Shown piece by piece: positions 49,503 through 56,897 of a stretch of DNA of 64,000 nucleotides. Below the pieces are notes generated by a model that was not told the DNA's origin, did no database searches, and was given only the letters and a program-made list of their open reading frames with translations. Each line of letters starts with the position of its first letter. Within the stretch, counting starts at the first letter, position 1. Origin of the DNA: AG2 sp036493735 (lineage in GTDB: Bacteria; Gemmatimonadota; Gemmatimonadetes; Gemmatimonadales; Gemmatimonadaceae); the NCBI GenBank assembly GCA_036493735.1, contig DASXPH010000024.1, positions 1 through 64,000 on the forward strand, in the 5' to 3' direction. Both the position numbers and the translations under genes were made by a program.

Positions 49503-50021
49503 ATGGCAGACGAGCCAGGCGTGCAGGGAATGGAACTTGAGGAACTACCTCTCATGGAGACGATGCGAACGGCAAATCGCAGCGACGATTGGCAGCGGCA
49601 CCTGATCGAGGACACGGAGGGCGTCAAGCGTGTGCTGGTCGAGACCCAACGCATCGCCGTGCTCGGTATCAAAATCGAGGAATCTGCCGCGCCGGCGTTC
49701 TTTGTCCCTGAGTACGCTCAGCAAGTAGGCTTCGAAATCGTGCCGGTGCCTGTCTACTACCCCGACGTTACCGAGATCCTCGGCGAGAAGGTCTATCGCA
49801 CCGTGGCGCAGATTCCGGGTTCAATCGATATGGTGAACGTGTTTCGGCGACCGCAGCGGATTCCCGAGCACGTGGACGACATCATTCGGAAACGACCGAA
49901 ATCTGTCTGGTTTCAGCTCGGCATCAGAAACGACGAGGCAGCGGAGCAGTTCGCTCGGGCGGGCATTGACGTCGTGCAGGACCGCTGCCTCATGGTCGAG
50001 CTGCAACACATCGGCAAGTGA
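49503..50021 (+). CDS. CoA-binding domain protein (YccU-like)
   Basis: The 172-aa protein has a Rossmann-like CoA-binding domain: TQRIAVLGIKIEESAAPAFF, YAQQVGFEIVPVPVYYPDVT, SIDMVNVFRRPQRIPEHVDD and KSVWFQLGIRNDEAAEQFAR, ending RCLMVELQ. It has a ~45-residue acidic N-terminal extension. The family is related to the CoA-binding domain of succinyl-CoA synthetase, and its role is unknown. It is followed by a convergent gene only 5 bp away. Confidence 0.85.
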   Translation: MADEPGVQGMELEELPLMETMRTANRSDDWQRHLIEDTEGVKRVLVETQRIAVLGIKIEESAAPAFFVPEYAQQVGFEIVPVPVYYPDVTEILGEKVYRTVAQIPGSIDMVNVFRRPQRIPEHVDDIIRKRPKSVWFQLGIRNDEAAEQFARAGIDVVQDRCLMVELQHIGK

Positions 50022-50026
50022 CCCTG

Positions 50027-51016
50027 CTACTGAAGGATGATCGCTCCACGCTTTGCGTCGAGGGTCCAGCGGCGCGTCGAAAGCAGCGCTTCGCTGGCTC
50101 GTGAGGCAGAGCCTTCCCAGCGTCCATCCAGCAAGATGCGGAGCCCCTGTGCGTCGACGAGCATTGGTGCACGAATGCCGACGGTAGTCGGCGCAACCTG
50201 TCCACTGCGTCGGAGCGTGATGGTTTGCGTCGAGGCATCGAACGTCGGTGCGAGACGTCGCAGCACGTCGAGTCCAATCGAGGCACCGCTCGCCGGCTTC
50301 CCGTTCGCGCTCTGCTCGAGCCGGGCGGGCACGTTGCTCAGAGTAACGTCCCCGAGATGCAGCTCGATAACGACCGCGACGACGCCGGTGGAGTCCTCGC
50401 CGAACGAGTGGAGGCCCTCGCGTCGCTTCGCCTGCCGGCCGCGCAACACGACTCCGGTAACGCCGGCATCGATGACGGCATCGACCTTTCGATCACCGAG
50501 GCCGATCGAGATGGTGCCGATTCCAGAGCCATCGGCGAGTGGCTTGTAGTGCAGCGTGTCCACCGAATCGGGAAACTCGAGTACCGGCGCGTGGCTCACG
50601 AGCCACCGCGCGCGCTGCTGCTCGATCGGCGACAGCGGCGACGCGGGAAGCACGGACAGCGCGCGATAGTCGCCTAACGAATTGTAAATCGGCGCCAGCG
50701 AGCGCGCGATGCTCACGCTGTCGCCGCCAAAGAGTCGCGCCTCTTCGAGCAAGATGGCGCCGGGCCGCAGCGCGCCGCGAGAGGCGAGGTATCGCCCCAA
50801 TGCGGCGCGGGCGATTGCGTCACGCGGACGCGCGCTGGACGCGGCGTAATACACCGACTCCGCGGTCGTCACGCGACCCGACGCGAGCAGCGAATCCGCG
50901 TGCTCCACTCCGCCGTACCATTGGGCGCGGGCGCGCGCGGGGACGACGAGAATGAAAGCGATCGTCAGGCGAACGGCGCACCGCAGCCAGGTACGTCGTG
51001 CATCGAGTTGGCGCAT
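50027..51016 (-). CDS. Exported retropepsin-like aspartyl-protease-fold protein
   Basis: The predicted 329-aa protein starts at ATG 51016 and has a signal peptide (LTIAFILVVPARARAQ). The N-terminal half is helical and TPR-like (ADSLLASGRVTTAESVYYAA, ALGRYLASRGALRPGAILLEE). The C-terminal half resembles an aspartyl protease domain: VDAVIDAGVTGVVL has DAG in place of DTG, and SIGLDVLRRLAPTFDASTQTI matches the ordinary G.D.L....F..... segment. Whether it is catalytic is uncertain because of the DAG change. It lies 7 bp downstream of the M1 peptidase gene, suggesting a proteolysis pair. Confidence 0.72.
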   Translation of the reverse strand: MRQLDARRTWLRCAVRLTIAFILVVPARARAQWYGGVEHADSLLASGRVTTAESVYYAASSARPRDAIARAALGRYLASRGALRPGAILLEEARLFGGDSVSIARSLAPIYNSLGDYRALSVLPASPLSPIEQQRARWLVSHAPVLEFPDSVDTLHYKPLADGSGIGTISIGLGDRKVDAVIDAGVTGVVLRGRQAKRREGLHSFGEDSTGVVAVVIELHLGDVTLSNVPARLEQSANGKPASGASIGLDVLRRLAPTFDASTQTITLRRSGQVAPTTVGIRAPMLVDAQGLRILLDGRWEGSASRASEALLSTRRWTLDAKRGAIILQ

Positions 51017-51023
51017 TGCTCGG

Positions 51024-52727
51024 CTACCAGTGGTGAACGGCGATACGGGCGAGGAGCTCGACGTCCGGGTCCACCACGAGCGACGACGGTGTGATCGGAC
51101 GAGTCCCAGCTGGCAGGACGAGTCGCACGTGGTTCTCCGCCGGAACGAACAACGTCGTCCGTTGCGTCGCCCCATTCGCGTCCCGCAGCTCCACCGTGAG
51201 TGGAAAGCGGTACGCGCCAAAGCGGGTCCCCTGCGCGATCTCGAGCGTTACCTGGTGCGACGACGGATCGGACGACCAGGTCACTTCAAGCTCGGGATAG
51301 CCAGGGCGCCGCAGCCACTGGTCGAAGAACCAGCCGAGCTGCTGACCGCTCGCCTGCTCCATCGCTGCCTTCAGATCGTCGCTGAGCGCCGTACCATCGC
51401 GAAAGGTCGCGTAATAGTTGCGGAGCGCGCCAAAAAAGGCGCTGTCCCCCACCTGGCGGCGCAGCATATGGAGGACGAAGCCACCCTTCTGATAGCTATT
51501 GGCGTTCAGGAGGGCGAGCAGATCTCGCTGGAGCGAATCGATGACCGGATGTGTCGGCACCGACTCGTTGTCGGCGAGGACGGTCGCGCGAATCTGAGCC
51601 ATATCGCGATGGAAGGCCGTATCTCCATGCGCATGCTGGGTCCACAGCGCGGCAAAGTAGGTCGCGAACCCCTCCGACAACCATAGGTGCGACCATTCGC
51701 GCTCGGTGACGGCGTCACCGAACCACTGGTGGGCCGTCTCGTGGGCGATGAGGCCCTCGTTCATTCTGCCGGTTCGGAAAGCGGCGTCCGCGTAGAAGAT
51801 CGCTGTCGCGTTCTCCATTCCGCCGAACCGAGTAGACGACTGGAGGTGCTTCAAGTCCTCGTACGGAAATGGTCCGACGAGCGACCAATAATATGAGACG
51901 ATGTCTCCTGCGCGCGCGAAGGCGCCCGGCAGCATCGATCGCTGCTCGGGTGCCGTGTACACGAACTGCCGAATGCATTTCGTCCGGCTATTGCCAGCGC
52001 ATCCCGCCAGCGGACCGAGAGAATACTCCACGAGCGGCGCCGCGGCGATGACCATGAGATACACGGGGATCGGGTGCGACTCGTGCCATCGCGTCTCCAT
52101 TCGGTCGTTAGGCAGCGGCTTACGGTAGACGAGCTCACCGTTCGCGACGACAGTGCGATTGGCTGGCGCCCGAACCGTCCACGTGACGGTCGCTTTGTCG
52201 CTGGGGTGATCGACGCTGGGGATCCAGTTGCGCGCGCGATTCGGCCAGTTGTCTCCAAAACCAGTCCAGCGGCCAGCGCTGTCGGTGCGGACGATGAGGC
52301 CGTCCTCCACCGCGCCATGATACCCCACCTCGACACGTACCGGAAACTTCCCATTCGGACGAAAAGCGACGTGGATCTCACCTGGTGTTCGCGTGAATGG
52401 CACTCGCATTCCGTCCATTCGCACGCTGTCGACGTCGAGCTGGAGGAGATCGAGCACCAGCGTGTCGACGCGTGTCGTATGGCGAACCTCGAGCACCGCG
52501 TATCCACCGATGACGTTGCCAGTCTGAGGCAGATCGAGCGTCAGATCGTAACTCTGAACGTCGACGCCTTGCCGATACGGGTGTTCGATCGCGGCGTCGC
52601 GCGTTGCTCCCGGTCCAATGTCCGCCTGCGCGGTAAGCCGGGTTGCCACCCCGAAAACCGCCACCAACGCGACGAACAGGTGACCCAATATGACTCGGCG
52701 CCTAGGTAAATCGAGAAAGGGAAGCAT
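51024..52727 (-). CDS. M1-family metallopeptidase
   Basis: The predicted 567-aa protein has a signal anchor (VILGHLFVALVAVFGVATRL) and a full M1 aminopeptidase core: the exopeptidase motif FGGMENATAIFYAD, the zinc site LIAHETAHQWFGD with HExxH, and the third ligand in WLSEGFATYFAALW. It is probably a periplasmic or surface aminopeptidase for peptide use. A 52727 start has no clear ribosome site; a TTG at 52691 giving GHLFVALV is an alternative. The upstream region holds the repeat element at 52737-52886. Confidence 0.9.
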   Translation of the reverse strand: MLPFLDLPRRRVILGHLFVALVAVFGVATRLTAQADIGPGATRDAAIEHPYRQGVDVQSYDLTLDLPQTGNVIGGYAVLEVRHTTRVDTLVLDLLQLDVDSVRMDGMRVPFTRTPGEIHVAFRPNGKFPVRVEVGYHGAVEDGLIVRTDSAGRWTGFGDNWPNRARNWIPSVDHPSDKATVTWTVRAPANRTVVANGELVYRKPLPNDRMETRWHESHPIPVYLMVIAAAPLVEYSLGPLAGCAGNSRTKCIRQFVYTAPEQRSMLPGAFARAGDIVSYYWSLVGPFPYEDLKHLQSSTRFGGMENATAIFYADAAFRTGRMNEGLIAHETAHQWFGDAVTEREWSHLWLSEGFATYFAALWTQHAHGDTAFHRDMAQIRATVLADNESVPTHPVIDSLQRDLLALLNANSYQKGGFVLHMLRRQVGDSAFFGALRNYYATFRDGTALSDDLKAAMEQASGQQLGWFFDQWLRRPGYPELEVTWSSDPSSHQVTLEIAQGTRFGAYRFPLTVELRDANGATQRTTLFVPAENHVRLVLPAGTRPITPSSLVVDPDVELLARIAVHHW

Positions 52728-52736
52728 TGAAAAGGA

Positions 52737-52886
52737 GGCCGCTGAAACCGCTGACACTACCCTGAGATCACTGACAAGTGCTCTGCAACAATTTGATCTG
52801 AGCGGATGCAACGAGGATAGAGACGGGGAACCAAGTCGCTCTTCGTCAGCGGTTTCAGCGCAGTGTCAGTGGTGTCAGCGGTCCCC
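52737..52886. repeat. Intergenic inverted element, copy A
   Basis: The ends are complementary: GGCCGCTGAAACCGCTGACA at the left, and GTCAGCGGTTTCAGCG plus GTGTCAGTGGTGTCAGCGGT at the right. Words of the form CCGCTGA or CCACTGACA are repeated within each arm. The element recurs inverted at 60761-60875: its right arm (52835-52881) matches the complement of that copy's left arm with about two differences. It lies between two minus-strand genes. Confidence 0.8.
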
Positions 52887-52917
52887 GATATGCTCTCCCC
52901 ATCTCCACTACGCCGCA

Positions 52918-54033
52918 CTAGCGACCGAAGAGCTTTCCGAGGATGCGGGAGTCCGACGGCCGCGAGCCGTCCACCGCGGCGCTGGCGAAGGCCTCGGCGA
53001 ATTCCAGCGTCGTCTGGTGACGTGCGTCGGGACTGCGCTGGAGCGCCTTGTTCAGCACGCGCTCAACGGCCTCTGGAAAGCTCAGGTCGGAGCGCATTCG
53101 GCGCAGCGGAATCGGATCGCTCCGCAATCGCGCGATCATCATCTCCTGCTGCGTCCGACCGAGGAAGGGGAGTTTGCCTGTGAGCATCTCGTACACGAGC
53201 AGGGCAAGCGAGTAGATGTCCGTGCGCGCATCGAGCGTCTTGCCGCGGAGCTGCTCGGGACTCATGAATTCCGGCGTGCCAAGGATGATGCCCGTCGCCG
53301 TGAGCTTCTGCAGCTCTCCCTCGGCACGGCGCTCCTTGGCGAGCCCGAAGTCCATGACGACGGCGTACTCGGTACCGTCCTCGCGTTGACAGATCATCAC
53401 GTTCTCGGGCTTGAGATTGCGATGGACGATCTTCAGCTGATGCGCGACGTGAAGACCTTCCGCCATGTCGCGCACGAACGCGACTGTATCCGTCAGCGCG
53501 ATCTGGCCCAGCCGGTTGGTTCGGTCGGCGAGCAATTCACCCTCGACGAAGGGCATGACGACGTACACCATGCCGTCCTCCGTCTCACCAAGCCGCATGA
53601 TGTGGCAGACATTCGGATGGGCGAGCCGCATGCCCAAAGCGGCTTCACGACGCAGCCGCGCCATGGCGTTGGCGTCCTCGGACAGCGCGGGCGAGAGCAC
53701 CTTGATCGCATAGCGATCTTCAGTAGCGACGTCGTGCGCGAGATACACGAACGACATACCACCTTCGCCGACCTTTCGAATCATCCGATAACGGCCTTCC
53801 AGGACTTTACCGACGAGGTTCGCGGGGGTGAGCGGCGTCATGCGCATCGTGCGCGCGGGCGGCTCCGTCGCTCGACTCGGGGTATTCGTACCCGCTGACG
53901 GCTCGCTGGTGGGCGCGTCGGCCGGCCGAGGCGGCGGCGACAAGATCGAGCGCGACACGAGACGCGAGCCATCGCGAGGACAGAATTTGGCCTCGGCTGG
54001 ATACGTCGTTCCGCACGCCGGACACCGATTCAT
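52918..54033 (-). CDS. Hanks-type Ser/Thr kinase homologue with HRN catalytic loop
   Basis: The 371-aa protein has an N-terminal zinc-ribbon-like start (MNRCPACGTTYPAEAKFCPR), a Pro/Ser linker, then a kinase domain (about 82-350). Present: Gly loop VGEGGMSFVYLAH, Lys111 in YAIKV, Glu130, DFG at 228-230, and APE-like SPEQLRG. The catalytic HRD reads HRN (VHRNLKPEN, Asn206), so the proton-accepting aspartate is missing and catalysis is doubtful. There is no transmembrane segment. It is translationally coupled (TGATG) to the upstream REC-GAF-GGDEF gene, suggesting it is a signalling partner. Catalytically weak activity cannot be excluded. Confidence 0.88.
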   Translation of the reverse strand: MNRCPACGTTYPAEAKFCPRDGSRLVSRSILSPPPRPADAPTSEPSAGTNTPSRATEPPARTMRMTPLTPANLVGKVLEGRYRMIRKVGEGGMSFVYLAHDVATEDRYAIKVLSPALSEDANAMARLRREAALGMRLAHPNVCHIMRLGETEDGMVYVVMPFVEGELLADRTNRLGQIALTDTVAFVRDMAEGLHVAHQLKIVHRNLKPENVMICQREDGTEYAVVMDFGLAKERRAEGELQKLTATGIILGTPEFMSPEQLRGKTLDARTDIYSLALLVYEMLTGKLPFLGRTQQEMMIARLRSDPIPLRRMRSDLSFPEAVERVLNKALQRSPDARHQTTLEFAEAFASAAVDGSRPSDSRILGKLFGR

Positions 54034-55574
54034 CAGGTGCGCACCTGGTTACGGCCACTCGACTTGGCCCGATACAATGCCTCGTCGGCGCGCGCGAAGA
54101 GATCCTCGGTGGAATCCACGCGCGGCGAGGGAAAGGTGGCCACGCCGATACTGGCCGTCAAATGTAGCGGCTCGTCGCTGGTCGCGTCGAAGGGATATCG
54201 CTCGATCGATTCTCGCAACCGCTCCGCGAAAATGATCCCCCCATCCTGGGACGTCTCGGGGAGGATGAGGACGAACTCCTCTCCGCCGTAGCGCGCCGCG
54301 ATGTCCACCGTCCGTACCGAGGCCTCCACCAGTGCTCCGATCTGCCGCAATACCGCGTCGCCCACCAGATGGCCCCGTTCGTCGTTGATTCGCTTGAAGT
54401 GGTCGATGTCCAGGAGTAGCAGGGTGAGCATCGACTCATAACGCTTCGCGCGGTCCACCTCGCGCGAGAGCCGCTCGAGCAAGGCACGCCGGTTGAGCAG
54501 CCGCGTCAGGGGATCTGTCGTGGCGAGCGCCTCCAGCCGGCGATTGTCGGCTCGCGTTGACTCGAGCGTCTGCGCCCGCTTGATCGCTGCCACCGCGGCG
54601 TTCACGACGGTGCCCGCGAACTCGACGTCGTCGTCCGTAAGCTCCCGCTCGTGCCGCTCCGTCCGAAGCATCAGAGCCCCGGAGCGCCAGCGGTCCACGC
54701 TGAACGGAAGCGCGGCTACGGAGCGAATGGCAACGTCCCGCCCCTCTTCGGCCCAGAGCTTTCGCGTTTGCTCAAAGAGCGGGTCGTTCTGGACCTCGCG
54801 CACCAGCACCGGACGCTCGCTCTCGAGTGCGCTCACGAGCTCCGGATAGCGCTCGAGGCGGATGACGAGGTCGGGCGCCGCCGGATCCTCGAAGGACGCG
54901 ACGACCGCTCCCGTCGCGTCGCCAGCACTCGCGAGCACCACCGACGAGCGGGAGAGCGATAGTGCCCGGGCTACTCGGCGAACGAGGATCCGGTAGATCT
55001 CCGTCGCCGAGAGCTCGCCCGTGACCTCGTTGAGGATATCGACGATCTGGCGATTGCTGGCGACGTCCTCGCGGGCGCGCTCGAGCTCCGCCCGCGCGAC
55101 GGCGAGTGCCGCCCGCGCGGACCGGAGCTCGCTCTGAGCGCGCAGCTGCGTCTGGATCCGCGCGAGTAGCTCCGGCACGCGGAAGGGCTTGGTGACGTAG
55201 TCGTCGGCGACACGAGGGGGCACGAGCGGACGCGTCGCTTTGCCATTCGAGGGCAAATGGGTCGCGACCACGATCGGCACGTCGCGCCATCGCTCGTCGT
55301 GCTTGACGCGCTCCAGCAGCTTCTCGCCGTCGGCACCCAGGTCCTCGACGTCCACGAGCAGCAGATCGGGTCGCGTTCGCTCGAGCGCGTCAACGAGCCG
55401 CCGTCCCTCCGACACGCTGGTTACCTGATATCCCTGCTCGCGGAGAAGCCACGCGAGGGCTCCAGCCGCCACCGGATCCTGGTCGGCAACGAGCACGTGC
55501 GGCGGGGCTCCGGTCCTGAAGGGCGCTTCGCCGCGCTGAGCAGACTGCATCGGACCGGTGGAGCTCTCACGCAC
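54033..55574 (-). CDS. REC-GAF-GGDEF response regulator (diguanylate cyclase)
   Basis: The 513-aa protein has a receiver domain (about 25-145) with intact Asp (PDLLLVDVEDLG), Thr and Lys (DDYVTKPF). A coiled linker, a GAF domain (about 175-335) and a GGDEF domain (about 350-510) follow. The active site is GGEEF, with inhibitory RTVD five residues upstream. It would make c-di-GMP in response to phosphorylation and a GAF ligand. It starts with GTG at 55574, overlapping the threonine dehydratase stop, and its stop overlaps the kinase homologue start. No histidine kinase is encoded in the window. Confidence 0.93.
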   Translation of the reverse strand: MRESSTGPMQSAQRGEAPFRTGAPPHVLVADQDPVAAGALAWLLREQGYQVTSVSEGRRLVDALERTRPDLLLVDVEDLGADGEKLLERVKHDERWRDVPIVVATHLPSNGKATRPLVPPRVADDYVTKPFRVPELLARIQTQLRAQSELRSARAALAVARAELERAREDVASNRQIVDILNEVTGELSATEIYRILVRRVARALSLSRSSVVLASAGDATGAVVASFEDPAAPDLVIRLERYPELVSALESERPVLVREVQNDPLFEQTRKLWAEEGRDVAIRSVAALPFSVDRWRSGALMLRTERHERELTDDDVEFAGTVVNAAVAAIKRAQTLESTRADNRRLEALATTDPLTRLLNRRALLERLSREVDRAKRYESMLTLLLLDIDHFKRINDERGHLVGDAVLRQIGALVEASVRTVDIAARYGGEEFVLILPETSQDGGIIFAERLRESIERYPFDATSDEPLHLTASIGVATFPSPRVDSTEDLFARADEALYRAKSSGRNQVRT

Positions 55575-56556
55575 TGGTTAAGAGCTCCTGCAGGCCTGAC
55601 CACTCGATATTGCCGCCGCTCAACACGGCCACCACGGGACGCTGGTCTGTCGGCCTAACGAGTCCCTGCATGAGGGCGGCGATCGTGATCGCGCCGCTCG
55701 GCTCGGTGACGAGCTTCAATCGATCCAGCAGCAGACGCACGGCGGGCGCGAGCGCCTCGTCGTCCACCGTCACCACTTCGTCGACGTACCGCTCGTGGTG
55801 CGCGAATGGCAGACGTCCGACTTCGATGGCCATCAATCCATCCGCGAGGCTGCTCGTCTTCTCCAGCCGGACTGGTCGCCCCGCCGCGCGCGCACGGCTC
55901 AGCTTCGGCGCGCCCGACGGCTCGACGGCGACGACGCGCACACTCGGTATGCGCCCCTTGATGGCTGTCGCGACACCCGCGCTCAACCCACCGCCGCCAA
56001 CCTGCACGATGACCGTGCCCACGTCGGGCACGTCATCAGCGATCTCCAACGCCAAAGTTCCCTGGCCAGCAATGATCGCTGGATCATCGTAGGGCGGGAC
56101 GAGCGTGCCGCCCTCGGCGCGTACGATCTCCAACGCCCTGTCGTAGCGATCCTTGGTGGTCGTGCCGGCGAGGACAACGCGGGCGCCGAGTCGCTCGGCG
56201 CCGCCGCGCTTGGCGGCAGTCACGGTCGTCGGCATCACGACTGTCGCCGGAACACCGAACAGCTTGGCTGCCAACGCGACTGCTTGCGCATGATTGCCCG
56301 AAGACGGGGCGACGACGCCTTTCGCGCGGTCCGCGGGAGAAAGACTCGAGAGATATGTATAGGCGCCCCTGAACTTGAACGCCCCGCCACGCTGCAGCAT
56401 CTCGGGTTTGACGAAGACGGGCGCGCCCACGGAGTCGGAGAGCGCGTCGAACGCAAGCAGCGGCGTGCGCACCGCTACTCCAGCCAGCCCACGAGCCGCG
56501 CTCTCGATATCACCGAGAGTCACGAGCTCGACTTCGCTCGCGGACATCGTTGTCAT
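55567..56556 (-). CDS. Threonine/serine dehydratase (PLP-dependent)
   Basis: The 329-aa enzyme belongs to the fold type II PLP family: the Lys-bearing GGAFKFRGAYTYLSS, the SSGNHAQAVA loop, and the phosphate-binding GGGGLSAGVATA. It would deaminate threonine (to 2-oxobutanoate) or serine. It lacks the regulatory ACT-like C-terminal domain of biosynthetic IlvA, so it is more like a catabolic or racemase-type homologue; serine racemase is an alternative. The ATG at 56556, with AAAGGAG upstream, is chosen over a long upstream frame. It is the first gene of an unusual operon with c-di-GMP and kinase-like genes. Confidence 0.87.
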   Translation of the reverse strand: MTTMSASEVELVTLGDIESAARGLAGVAVRTPLLAFDALSDSVGAPVFVKPEMLQRGGAFKFRGAYTYLSSLSPADRAKGVVAPSSGNHAQAVALAAKLFGVPATVVMPTTVTAAKRGGAERLGARVVLAGTTTKDRYDRALEIVRAEGGTLVPPYDDPAIIAGQGTLALEIADDVPDVGTVIVQVGGGGLSAGVATAIKGRIPSVRVVAVEPSGAPKLSRARAAGRPVRLEKTSSLADGLMAIEVGRLPFAHHERYVDEVVTVDDEALAPAVRLLLDRLKLVTEPSGAITIAALMQGLVRPTDQRPVVAVLSGGNIEWSGLQELLTSA

Positions 56557-56897
56557 ACCAACAGAACTCCTTTGAGCAGGTTCGTCGTCAGCGCGGCGTT
56601 CATAGATGCAGTACGTACGCGAGTCGAAGTCGCGTAGCGCGCCACGACGACAATGTTTGAGCCGATTGCTCCCGTGGCCGCGGCGTGTCCTCAGCACTGT
56701 CGGCAACGATGGCGACATGTGCGTAGCGGCGAAGGGAGGGCCTAAGCTAGCATCGGCTCTCAGCGAGGTAAAGCGACGCGACGCGGTGAGAATAATCGAG
56801 CGCGGCAAGCGTGCCTCGAAAAAAAGAACACCGCCGCGACTGTGTACAGACTTCAGTCGCGGCGGTGCCGTGCTCCGTCATTTCGTCCGGTAGAGCG
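56557..56897. other. Intergenic region upstream of threonine dehydratase, 341 bp
   Basis: It contains the promoter side of the dehydratase operon and, nearer gyrA, a strong minus-strand terminator (56819-56867). No convincing coding frame or RNA gene was found in the remainder, and an ORF running across it has no family features. Confidence 0.5.
56819..56867 (-). terminator. Rho-independent terminator of gyrA
   Basis: A perfect 14-bp stem (CACCGCCGCGACTG at 56829-56842 with 56854-56867) is followed, in the minus-strand direction, by a run of seven Ts (A-run at 56819-56825). Confidence 0.92.
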
